NCBI RefSeq assembly: GCF_047663525.1 | Contig: NC_092602.1 | Span: 5,215,501 to 5,279,500 of the forward strand | Length of the DNA: 64,000 nucleotides | Source of the DNA: Anas platyrhynchos | Taxonomy: Eukaryota; Chordata; Aves; Anseriformes; Anatidae | Direction: 5' to 3' | Part shown: positions 54,561-64,000 of the stretch, in pieces | Numbering within the stretch: position 1 is the first letter of the stretch | Layout: the number at the start of each line of letters is the position of its first letter | Program-made: the position numbers and the translations under genes | Notes under the pieces: generated by a model | What the model was told of the DNA's origin: nothing | The model's database searches: none | Seen by the model: only the letters and a program-made list of their open reading frames with translations

Positions 54561-55694
54561 CCCTGGCACCGCACCTGGCGTCGCCGTGCCGAGCGCTCCT
54601 GTCCCTGCCACGTGGCCAAGGACGTGGTGGGGGCCCGCTGCTACCAAGCCCTGGCCCCGCTGAGTCAAAAATCCTAAGACCCGGTCATGTGGCACCGCAG
54701 AGTCACTCGTTCCTTGCCGTGTGCCCGTGCCTGTGCCCGGCCGTGCCGGCGGCACTGACTCAGTTGCAGGCTGCACCGCTGCCGGGACGGCCACCGCCGC
54801 CGTTTGGGGACCCTCCGGGGGGGACAATGTCACCATGAAGAGTCCCGGGCCGGCCCGTGGTGCCACCTCCCGCCAGCTGCCGTCCACCCAAGAAGGAGGC
54901 AGCTTGGATGGGCTTCGAGGGCGAAGGTGGGTGACGCTCCCCCTCCGGGACCTGGGGACAGTGCCGGGGATGGGGGCGATGCTGATGGCAGCGCCAGCCC
55001 CTCGGTGCGCAGGGGAGCAGGATCCAGCACCCAGCCCAAATGCGGGGCTGCAGGACTCGGGGAATGATGGAAAACCTCCTTGGGAAGGGGGTCTTGGGGC
55101 CAACCCTGCAGGTGGGGAGAGGTGTGGGGTGGCCCCTGACCCTGTGTCCCCAGTATCCCCATCAGCCCGACCTCTCACAGGTTGGTGACTCTCGGAGGAG
55201 TCACCCCATGGTGGGGACTGGTCTTTGGGGCTCCCTGTCCCCAAAGGCGCTTCTCATTGTCCCCAAATCCATGGGGACCATCAGCCTGGCTGGGATGGTG
55301 GCAAGCAGCAGGGTGCCCACCACCCATGGGGGTGACACCGGTGGGGTGACACCCATGGGGGGTGACACTGGTGGGGCACAGGGATCCGAGCCCAAAAGGT
55401 CCCTCCGTGACTCAAAGGGGAATTCGTTCCCTGCCGTTATTCAGCCCGGGCTTCCCCGGCACAGGGGTGCCGCCTTACTCACAACTTACTCAGCCCCCCC
55501 GGCACCCAGCACCACCCAGACCCCCCCCAGGGGGCTGCATCTGCTGCTGGCATCCCTGTGTGTCCCCTGTTGGGGACAGCGTGGGACGAGGACATCGGGG
55601 CTGCCGGGACCCTGATGGCTCGGGCGGGATGGGATGGGGATGGAGGGGTGGTCATGGATGGGGACGGGGCAGGAGCGGGGTGAAAAGCACTGCC

Positions 55695-55785
55695 TGTGTC
55701 CCCGTGTCCCCGTGTCCCCGTGTCCCTGTGTCCCCGTGTCCCTGTGTCCCCATGTCCCCATGTCCCCGTGCCCCGTGTCCCGTGG
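55695..55785. repeat. (CCCCGTGTC)n short tandem repeat
   Basis: Roughly ten copies of GTGTCCCC/GTGTCCCT/ATGTCCCC. It is a simple minisatellite in the OSM-LIF gap. Confidence 0.9.
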
Positions 55786-56730
55786 CGGTGACAGGCTCGG
55801 ACAGCAGAGAGCACTGTTCAGCAGGGCAGCGCCTGCCGCAGCCTCGCCTGCCAAACCCAGCCCCAAGAAGCCCCAATTTGGGGCCCTGGCCCTACACGTG
55901 GGATCACCCAGCCCCGTGCCCCACCTCTCTGCCCCTCCCCACTCCAGCACCCAGCCGCGTTTTAGGGCCAATTCCCCCTCCACACACCCCCCACACCCCC
56001 CTTCCCCATCACCCCCCCAAAAAATCCCAGCCGTCGCGTGGGAGCGGGGCCACCATCCCCGGCCGAGATGCCGATAGGATTGTGTCACTGCCCGCCGCCG
56101 AGCACGTTCCCATTCCCTCTTTTTGGGATTTTTCCGAGTGCATCATCCCCAGGGCGGGTGGGCGTCCGCCAGGGACCCCCTGCCCGGGTCACCTCCCCTT
56201 GCTCGGGGCACGGAGGGGGCGTCGGGGCGGCCACAGAAGCCACTGGAAAAGCCAAATTTCCTGGATGCCAGCAGCAATCTGCCCCGGCTGTGCCTGCAGA
56301 TGGGGTGGGGGCAGGTTTTCCTATAGGGGAACCTATGGGGGAGCCTATATAACTGATGTGTTGCATGGGATTAAACCTAACAGCTCAGCCCAGCTCCCCG
56401 CTCCCATCTTCCGCAGCTCAGGTGCTGGGAAAGTCCCATTTTTCTGCATGGGTCATTTCCCCGATTTCCTCCTCCTTTTTTAATTAGTTTGGCCGGAGAA
56501 CCTGGGGGTGATTCAGGAGCTCGGGGGGCATGGGGATGACCGAGCTCGTCCCCCCGTCCCCCCCCGCACCCACGTGCAGCTGGGAGCCGGGAGCTCCCCG
56601 CAGGTGAATCAGCCCCAAGTGCACATCCCCGCATCCCCAGGGGCCAGATCCTGCAGAGAAATTCAGGGAAAGGGCAGGAAACGGCGGAGCTGGGGCTTGC
56701 GACAGCCCCACCCCTAGATTTCCCTGCTGC

Positions 56731-56803
56731 TGTTAATGAAGAAACGCCAGTTTCCCAGCTAATTAAGCGATCCGGTTAATTAAGAATGAATTTATCCCCG
56801 CGA
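56731..56803. promoter_or_regulatory. AT-rich homeodomain-motif patch between OSM and LIF
   Basis: GTTAATGAAG, GCTAATTAAGC and GGTTAATTAAG lie within 60 bases, in sharp contrast to the GC-rich surroundings. TAATTA is the homeobox core and GTTAAT is HNF1-like. It is a candidate conserved enhancer by composition only. Confidence 0.3.
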
Positions 56804-57303
56804 TGCTGCTCGCTGCGCACCGGCACGAGCCTCGAGCGAGGCTGCGGCGAGCCTCGTCCTCCCCATCCCGTGCACCTCCCTTTATCCCCATCCATTTTTG
56901 CAACCTCTTTGTCCCGTCCCCCCTGTGTCCCCCTCCCCTTTCCCAAGTCTTCTCCCAGCATCCCAGTAAGGCTAAACTGGGATTTCACTGGCGGAGCACC
57001 AGCACAAACTCCCGCCCTCCTTGCCTCGCTGACGGGGAAACTGAGGCAGGCGGTGGCTACGTGACGCCGAGGGCGACACCGGATCCGGCGGCCGGTGCTG
57101 CCCGAGCCCCTGAGTCACCGCGCTGCCCTGCCCGTCTCGGGGAGGGGGAACCACGCGCCGAGCCCCCACGGCAGCTCGGGCTTGTGCAGCATGCCGGGGC
57201 CGGCGCCCCGGTGCCCCAATAAATCAGCGGCACCCGGCCACCTGCGGCCACTTGGAGCTGGAGCTTCGTGTGGACGGATGGCTCTCGTGGCAAAAATGCT
57301 GGG

Positions 57304-57325
57304 TATATATATATATATATATATT
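57304..57325. repeat. (TA)n microsatellite
   Basis: Eleven uninterrupted TA units. Confidence 0.95.
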
Positions 57326-57934
57326 TGAAATCCTCTTTTTTGCGGGGGAGAGGAGGGATATTTTGGGGAAGTTATCTTCTTTTTATTATCTTTTGGGGGA
57401 TTGCTCTAAAATATGATGCCCAGGGGTGCTTTCCTGCCCGGGGGATGCGCCGAGCGTCGCCGGAGCTGTGGCCGTGACGCTGCGCACGCCACACGTGGCA
57501 CCGACCGCAGCAGCATCCCCAGGACATGGCGATTTGGGGACAGGCAGACACGGCAGGATGGGCTCCCAAGGGTGCTGGCGCTGAGGCTCTCACCTGCCCC
57601 ACGCAACACCCAGCGCTACCGGGCTGTCCCCACGTCCCCCTCCGTGTCCCCCCAGGGCGCAGCGGGGTGGCCGCAGGCTGTTGTGTCACCGTTCCTCGAC
57701 TGTCACCCCGGCAGGTTGCACGCTGCCAGCACAAACAGGGCACAAACTTGCTAAACCTGATTAAAAGTTGCAGCTTGGCGTGCCCCCAGAGAAAAAAAAA
57801 AATATAAATATATATATACACGCAGCGAGGGAGAAACATGAAAGCGCCTTTAACCTGCTTCGAGCCCAGATTGGGGAGCGAACGGTCCCGAAGCATCCCG
57901 GGGAGAGGGAGATGGTGGACGGGGTCCCCCCCAA

Positions 57935-58015
57935 GTGGGGACACGGACACGGGTGGCACAGGGACACGGGTGGCACAGGGACACGGGTGGCACAGGGACA
58001 CGAGTGTCACACCGA
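57935..58015. repeat. GACACGGGTGGCACAGG tandem repeat
   Basis: About four near-identical 17-base copies. Confidence 0.9.
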
Positions 58016-58119
58016 CACGGGTGCTGGCACCCTCTCCAGAGGCGTGCGGGGCCGACGCAAGGGTTAACCCCGGGGGCCGGGCTGGCTGTTGCCGCCGGGT
58101 GGGTTTGTCTTTTAGCCCA

Positions 58120-58430
58120 GTGGAAAAAGAATTCAAAAAAAAAAAAAGCAAACAAAAAAATTTAAAAACTACTTTTTTCCTTTTTTTTTTTTTCCCCTTT
58201 TTCTTTCCCCAACGCCCTTTGCGCCAGGGGTGCGTGTGCTCCGCTCGCAGCCCCCAGAGTGGACGGATCACTGCTGGACCGGGGATGCCGAGGGCACCGC
58301 ATCCATCCCCTGACCCGGGGGGGGGGACACAGCCACATTCCACCTCCACCACAAGAAAAAAGAAAAAGAAGAAAAAAAAAATCTTTTTCTTTTTTTTTTT
58401 TTTCTTTTTCTTTTTGGGGGGTTATTTTTT
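58120..58430. repeat. A-run/T-run inverted low-complexity tracts
   Basis: Two separate A-rich stretches are each followed at once by a T-rich stretch (58134-58205 and 58352-58416). Each could fold back as a long A:T hairpin. The second reads AAGAAAAAAGAAAAAGAAG on one side and CTTTTTCTTTTT on the other. Confidence 0.8.
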
Positions 58431-58739
58431 TCTGCACGCTTTTCCCGGGGGCTGAGCACAGCCACTCTGTGGGGAAGCACCGGCCCGGGGGGGGGGGGGG
58501 GGGGTCTGGGGGTGAAAGTGCTTGCGGAAACATGAGTCACGGCCAGAGCGTGCGGCACCGTGCGTCGAGGCGTCCCCCCAACGCCAACCCCGCGACGCCC
58601 AAGGGACCCACGCGCTCGGGTGCCGCGCTCGGGCGCTTTCTTTTCCCCCCCCCGAGCCTCCCGCCAACCTCCCCCCCCTCCCCATAATCCCTCCCCACAC
58701 TCATCCCGTGCGTGAAAAAAAAACAAAACCGCAATCCTG

Positions 58740-59016
58740 GTGACATCAACTTTATCAGAAGTTTATTTCTAAGAATCATTCACGATTCGTCTCAAAGCCC
58801 TTTACTTCCTGATTTAGTTTCAATAGAAGTAATGATAGTCTTTCTCTGTTTCTTCCCCCCCCCCCTCGCCACCCCCCCTCCCCTTTCTTACAACACAGGC
58901 TCACTGGAGGACCGGTATATAAACCCAGAGAAGTCCCCCAGTATGAACATGAATTTCTGAAAACGTCCTCTGCCAACACCAATCTCTATTAAGTTGCTCC
59001 CGGGACACAGCTCACA
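58740..59016 (+). promoter_or_regulatory. LIF: LIF proximal promoter and 5' UTR
   Basis: A unique AT-balanced block inside low-complexity DNA. It contains a STAT-type site TTCTAAGAA (58767-58775), an ETS-like CTTCCTG (about 58804-58812), a C-rich tract (58854-58883), and a canonical TATATAAA box (58916-58923) that is 94 bases before the LIF ATG. The implied transcription start is near 58948 with a 5' UTR of about 70 bases. Mammalian LIF also has TATA-type elements and a short 5' UTR before a tiny first coding exon. Confidence 0.75.
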
Positions 59017-61354
59017 ATGAAGTTCATTCCAGCAGGTAAAAAAAACAAAACAACAAAAAAAAATCCAACCCAACCCCAAAAACCCATCCTTGGCAAACCT
59101 CTCCCCTCCTCCTCTCCCCCCTTTCTCTCCCCTTCCCCACCCCTTTCTGATTTCGGTGATGTCCAAGCAAACAAACATGCGCCGCGCGGCGAAGCCCCGC
59201 AGCCCTCCCGACGCGCCGCTTTTTCCCCGGGGTTAGCATCCCTGGGAATTGGCAGCGGGGAGCCAAATGCCTTTCTGGCGCTTTTCGGCCAACATCTGGC
59301 CACTTATATAACTCTAAAGAATTCCAAAAAAAAGAAAAAAAAAAAAAAAAAAAAAGCGCTGGGGTGTGTGGGGGGAAATCTTGCTCTCTTTTTTTTTTTT
59401 TTTTTGCCTTTTTTTTTTTTTTTTTCTCCCTGCTTTTCCTCCTTCTGGGTCCGCTGCTTAATTGGGAGCGAGGGAGGGTTGGGGAAGCTGCCAAGCGCGG
59501 GAGGGTTTGGGAGCGTGCGGCTCCGCTCCGGCCGGGGTAACGCCAGCCCCGGGGCCCCGCACACGTGCACCCGGCCTCGCTCTGCCCGCCTGTGAAATGG
59601 GCACAAGGAGGAAAAGGGGCTGGGGGCCGTGCCGGGGGGAACGGGGCCGTCGCCGACCCTTTGGGGGCTCGGTCCCCTTCCTCCCCGCCGTGGTGCGTGG
59701 GATGGGAGCAGCGTCGGGCTGGGGATGGCGACACGCCCAGGTAAGTCCTTTCCCATCTGGGCACGGGGTGTAGCTGCAGGAGGGTAAATAAAGCGATTAT
59801 TGTATTACCTGGGAGCTGCGGCAACGCGGAGGCTCTTACAAGTGCGGACAGCTTCGGCGCTTGGCAGAGCCCGGGGACTTTGCTCGGCAGCAGCCCCCGG
59901 GGGCACCACGTGGGACCAAGTCCTTGGGGTGCCTGCTGGGGACCCCCTGGGGCACCCCATCCCCAGGAGCTGGGGACGGGTGACACCGAGCTCAGTGCCA
60001 GCTTGGCACTCAAGCACCCAGCTTGGCTTCTCCTCCCGGCACAGGGGACACCCGTTTTGGGGGTGCCAAGGGGGTCGCGGCACCCCGCTGTCACCCCACC
60101 GGGGTGACCCAGAGGCTCGAGCTTTTTGCTGGATCCTCATCCAGGGGTTTCCTGGCCGGCGGCTCCAGCAGCTGCGCGGCCACTCCCCGCCACGGCTGCG
60201 CCCACTTCGCAGACGGGGAAACTGAGGCAGCGCGGGGGCCAAGGGGGGGGCCGGAGGCCGGCCCCGAGGCAGGTTTCCTTGCGGGAGCCCCTGCTGAGTC
60301 AGCCGGGGCTGGGGTGGGGCCTCGCTCCAGCAGCAGCGGGAGGATAACGGGGAGGAAATCACTTTGCATATTTGATTAAAGCCCACAGGTCGTCACCGGG
60401 GCCGCTTGCGAAATGTGGGAATGCCACGGGGCGCCCCGCGGGGACGGGAGGCGGGGGAGCCCCGGCCGGGGGGCAGGTGAGGGGCGAGGGGGAGGCGAAG
60501 CGGGGAGACCCTCGCCTCGTGGGGTCGGTGCCGGGTTGGGGGGGATCCCCGCGGGGTCGCTGAAGTCGCCTCTATCCCGTCCCCCCCCCCCTCCCACAGG
60601 CGTCGTGCCCTTCGTGGCCCTGCTCCTGCTGCAGCGGAGGCCGGTGGCCGGCCGGGCGCTGCTGGTGAACGGCCCTGGCTGCCCCGGGAACAGCCTGTGC
60701 CGTGCCAACGTCCACGAGCAGACCCGCAAGCAGGTCGCCCTGCTCAACGCCACCGCCCAGGACCTCTTCAGCCTCTACGTGAGTGACACCCGCGGGGACG
60801 GAGCTTGGGGAGGGGGGCGCACGGCGGGGTGGCCAAATCGGTGCGAGCCGGTGGCCATAGGGGGGGACACGAGGGGTTGGGTGCCCCGGGGTGACGCTCG
60901 CCTCTCCCCCCCCCAGCTGAAGTGCCAGGGCGAGCCGTTCAGCAGCGAGAGCGAGAAGCTCTGCAACCCCGGCGGCATCTTCTTCCCGGCCTTCCACGTC
61001 AACCGGACGAGCGAGAAGAAGGAGGTGATGGTGGCCATGTACAAGCTCTTCGCCTTCCTCAACGCCTCGCTGGGGAACATCACCCGCGACCAGGAGGAGC
61101 TCAACCCCACCGCCAAAGAGCTCCTGGACCGGCTCCACAACACCACCAAAACCACGCGGGGCCTCATCTCCAACCTCACCTGCCTCCTCTGCAAGAACTA
61201 CAACGTCTTCCAGGTGGACGTGAGCTACGGGGAGAGCAGCAAGGGCAAGAGCACCTTCAAGAAGAAGCAGCAGGGCTGCCAGGTGCTCAGGAAATACGTG
61301 CAGGTCATCGCCCAGGCGGCTCGCATCCTGCTACCTCATCTCAGCCCCGCGTGA
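59017..61354 (+). CDS. LIF: Leukemia inhibitory factor
   Basis: Three exons: 59017-59035, 60600-60778 and 60917-61354; 211 residues (human 202). The 19-base first exon reads MKFIPA plus one base, then joins in phase 1 to GVVPFVALLLL; human is MKVLAA|GVVPLLLVL with the same split. Residues 1-26 form the signal peptide. The cytokine body shows FHVNRTSEKKEVMVAMYKLF, SLGNITRDQEELNP (human SLGNITRDQKILNP) and CLLCKNYNVFQVDVSYG. The LIF-receptor motif FxxK is kept as F180-K183 in TFKKKQQGC. Several N-glycosylation sequons are present (NAT, NRT, NAS, NIT, NTT, NLT). The mature chain has seven cysteines; six match the three human disulfides and C69 (LKCQGEPF) is extra. Known role: secreted gp130/LIFR ligand acting by JAK/STAT3. 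Intron 1 is 1.56 kb, close to the mammalian size. Confidence 0.95.
59325..59425. repeat. Poly-A then poly-T tracts in LIF intron 1
   Basis: An interrupted A run (59325-59355) is followed after about 35 G-rich bases by T runs (59390-59425). It is another A:T fold-back pair, like those before the LIF promoter. Confidence 0.85.
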
Positions 61355-62224
61355 GCCCCCCCGGACCCCAGCTCCTCTCGCCCCCGGGAAGGACAGCGGA
61401 GGGCACCTCCCCGCGCTGCCTTGCGCCCATTTCACAGCACGGCAGAGCAAGACCCCCCCGAGAACTGCCTCCTCCTCACCTCTCGCCTTCCTATTTATTA
61501 CCTCCTGCTGATGCTGTGCCCTGGGCCCCCCCCTCTCCATCCTCTCCATGCTTTAATTTATTTGCTCCTTTGCAGCAGCGCTTCCCGCACGGAGCAGGGC
61601 CGAGGACCCTCCCGTCCACCCGAGGGTGCAGGCACCGCACGGGGCTGTGGGGCCGGACTCTGTCCCCTGCACCCCGGCGGCGTCCCCTCCGCAGCACCAC
61701 GGGGAAACGGGGCGTTCGGCCCCTTGGCTTGCAGCGCCTAGCAAATTTTTTTGAAAAACAGAGAAAAGGTGACTCAATTCTGCCTGTTGGCCTCCAGGGC
61801 CGACCAAAAGCCCCCGCTTCCACGGAGAAAAGGATGGGGGTCAGGGAGTGCAGGGCTTGCATCCCCTTGTAGCTGTCAGGGCCACGGGGATGCGCTCCCG
61901 CCGCATGTTTTGGGGCTGGATCCCTCTGAAATGGGGCTGAACTGGGGGCACTGCGGTGGCCAGGGCTGGGTCCCGCCACCTGGGATGAGGCCACCCTCCG
62001 GGGATGGTGGCCACGACACCAGGGAGCATCCCACTGTTTTGGAAAAGCACTGGTTTCACGGGAAGGGTTTTGGGCACCTCCAAATGTACGGCCCGGCCCG
62101 GGGCTGGGTTTTGCATGGATGGGGTTTTGGGGCTGGCATGGGGACGCAGGGACGGACCCCGGGGCCGGGTGGCCAAGGGTATTTATTGGCACAGTGGAAA
62201 GCCTCGCGTGCGCCGAGCGCTAGG

Positions 62225-62343
62225 AGCTGACTTTTAATATTATTGTTAATAATAATAATTATTAATAAGATCTGTGGTAATATATATGTATAGAATTTTA
62301 TTTAAATATTTATTTTTTTATACTTTTACTCCTTTCTTTTTTA
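62225..62343 (+). promoter_or_regulatory. AU-rich element in the LIF 3' UTR
   Basis: About 120 bases of nearly pure A/T with AATAATAATAATTATTAATA and TATTTAAATATTTATTTT, directly before the polyadenylation signal. Overlapping ATTTA words mark a cytokine instability element, placed as in mammalian LIF mRNA. Confidence 0.75.
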
Positions 62344-62349
62344 AATAAA
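62344..62349 (+). terminator. Polyadenylation signal of LIF
   Basis: AATAAA in TTAAATAAAAGAAG, about 990 bases after the stop. The resulting 3' UTR of about 1 kb is much shorter than the roughly 3 kb of human LIF. Confidence 0.75.
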
Positions 62350-64000
62350 AGAAGACAAAAAGATCGTCTTCAGCTCCTCTTTGCCTCGTCAAACACCACT
62401 GTGGCTCCAATTCTCCCCCAAAATGCCCTCAGGGCTGCCCCAGAGACCCCCCGAGCACCGCCGAGGGCTGGGGGTCGCCGTTCCCTGCCCCCTTGCTCCT
62501 GTTTCCCTCCCCATCTCCTGCGGGACGGCTGCTTTTTTGGCTGCCACTACTGCCCTAGCACTAAGAGATTTTCCCCCGGGGGTGCTTCAATTTTGATTTT
62601 GAGGCTCCCTGAAGCCGCCAAGCACCGGGAGGGTGCGTGCAAGAGGAGCAGGGAGCCCTGCAGTGCGCTCGGTCCGTGCCAAAGATGCTGCGCGGACAGA
62701 CCCAGGGGTGCTGGAAAATGCCAAAACCCAGCGAGAAGAGGCGAGGGAAGGCAGCGAGCGTGTACGGTGGGGGGGTCGGGTAAAGCTGCAGCCGCCTCCA
62801 AGTCTCCCAGGCAGCCCTGGGAGAGGCTCTGAAAAGCTTCGCCCAGGCCAAGACCACCTAACGATCCAGCAGTGCGCCGGTCCTCTTGCATGGGGCCGCA
62901 CCGGTTAACAAGGGGCTGATTATCCAGGAGACGTTGGAGCGGGATGATGAAATTTTCCTCCTCCTCCGGAGCCCTCGGGCCTCCCGCCAAACCTCCCAGG
63001 CATGAGACAGAGAAGCGGATGAGCTAAGATCCTGTGTGATCATCTCTCGTGTCTCGGAGGAGCCCCAACAAAAAAAATAATCATCAAAATTGAAAAGCCC
63101 CCAAAAAAGCCCTCTTGCTCTGCCCCACTGGGTTGCTCTGCCCGGCTGCAGAGCCAGCACGGGGTTGAGCCCCAAAACGTCACCGGTATCCCCAGAGGTC
63201 CCCACGGGCACAATGTGGCTGTCACCAACCACCCCCATCCTGCCACAAAGCAGGGGACCCGGGTGTCCCCTGGAACCCTGCTGTCACCACCCCAGGGGGT
63301 GCCCAGGATGGCCCCCAGCCCATTTCCAGCCACGCCATGGGAAAATTCATCATCAAACAGCAGCCAAGCCCCCCAAAAATCAGGGATGGGGCAGGGCACA
63401 GAGCAAGACCTCCATCCCATTGGGATGGGCACCACGCAGCAGGGCCAGGTCCCGCAGCACATGCTGGCACCGTGGTGGCTGCAAGGGCCACCGTGTGTCT
63501 GGGGACACCTGGGTGTCCCCAGGGCTACTGGCACGGGGTCAGGGTGCGGCCAAGGTCTCGCCACCCCAGTCCCAGGCTGGACATCCAGGCTCCATCATCG
63601 CGGCAGTGGGATGCTCGCCCTGCTTGCCACGTCCACACTCACGGCGCAGCCCTGCCGGGGGTGCAGCAGGTGCCCGGGGGTGTCACCATCCCGTCCCCAC
63701 GTGCTCGAGGGTCGGGGCTCGGGACCAGGGCTGCGGGGCCGGGAGCTGGGAAGCGCCGCACGCTTCGGGGACGAGGTCTCGGCGAGCGAGCGCGGCGGCG
63801 AGGAGCTGTGCACATCTGGATTTCTCACGCTTGCGTTCAACGTCCCTCCTCAACCAGATGGCAAAAATAAATAAATACAATAAATCAGAGCCTCCTGACA
63901 CAAATTGGGAACTCACGCCCGGGCTCTGCGTTTCATGAGTCTCCCTGGAAGACAGTCAAACGCAGGCGAGGACAATGGGTTCACTTCTCCCTGGTGTCGG
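62350..64000. other. Unassigned sequence downstream of LIF
   Basis: Unique, moderately GC-rich sequence with a short AAATAAATAAATACAATAAA run at 63866-63886. In human the next gene beyond LIF is HORMAD2, but I see no exon of it here and no convincing coding frame. Confidence 0.5.

Larger units (their letters stand above)
53692..58740. other. Intergenic interval between OSM and LIF
   Basis: About 5 kb of GC-rich DNA with a minisatellite (54050-54560), short tandem repeats (55695-55785, 57304-57325, 57935-58015), an AT-rich motif patch (56731-56803) and A/T tracts from 58120. Two CCCGTGTCC/GGGACACGG arrays dominate the apparent frames. I see no gene. Confidence 0.55.

Noticed and set aside
58888-59178. 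Minus-strand frame opposite the LIF promoter (ends FIYRSSSEPVL), and an AATAAA on the minus strand near 58763
   Set aside because: I first considered a terminal exon of an antisense gene. The block is better explained as the LIF promoter, 5' UTR and exon 1 on the plus strand, and no acceptor site supports an antisense exon.
60413-61354. Continuous 313-codon LIF frame starting at 60413
   Set aside because: It reads through two GT-AG introns. The spliced model with exon 1 at 59017 gives the family-like N-terminus and length.
62350-64000. HORMAD2 exons expected from human synteny
   Set aside because: No frame here resembles a HORMA domain; the gene, if present, must lie beyond the window.

Overview
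This window is ordinary nuclear DNA from a vertebrate, most likely a bird. The evidence is short introns, very GC-rich flanks as on an avian microchromosome, CR1-type LINE fragments, and bird-like OSM and LIF. It is syntenic with human 22q12.2. I found no mobile gene cluster, CRISPR array or bacterial-style system. Gene structures were built by hand from splice signals, reading phase and family knowledge, and nearly all close perfectly in phase.

Layout, left to right: (1) <1-700 (+), the last three exons of a zona-pellucida-domain (ZP3-like) membrane protein. (2) 1256-2516 (-) MTFP1, inner-membrane mitochondrial fission factor. (3) 3477-7388 (-) SEC14L2, CRAL-TRIO/GOLD lipid-transfer protein. 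(4) 9127-11802 (+) RNF215, membrane RING-H2 protein. (5) 13343-18143 (-) CCDC157, coiled-coil protein. (6) 19255-31252 (+) SF3A1, U2 snRNP splicing factor, in a visibly more AT-rich stretch. (7) 34733-40425 (+) TBC1D10A, Rab GAP with a C-terminal PDZ ligand. (8) 42524-46896 (+) CASTOR1, cytosolic arginine sensor for mTORC1. (9) 51034-52770 (+) OSM and (10) 59017-61354 (+) LIF, tandem gp130-family cytokines. Human 22q12.2 has the same order (LIF-OSM-CASTOR1-TBC1D10A-SF3A1-CCDC157-RNF215-SEC14L2-MTFP1), read from the other end; the ZP-like gene is the only unexpected neighbour.

SEC14L2/RNF215 and CCDC157/SF3A1 are divergent pairs across GC-rich intervals, and RNF215/CCDC157 converge. Gaps between genes are filled largely by G/C-rich minisatellites and microsatellites (2.7-3.1, 18.2-18.9, 33.8-34.4, 48.5-49.1 and 54.0-54.6 kb).

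The most useful readings are: a 19-base first coding exon of LIF lying 1.56 kb upstream of the rest of the gene behind a TATA box; the same STAT-type 9-mer upstream of both OSM and LIF; an inverted pair of E-boxes and a YY1-type site at the MTFP1 promoter; a CR1 fragment that ends 16 bases before the SF3A1 exon 7 splice acceptor; and a bird OSM with only two cysteines in the mature chain.
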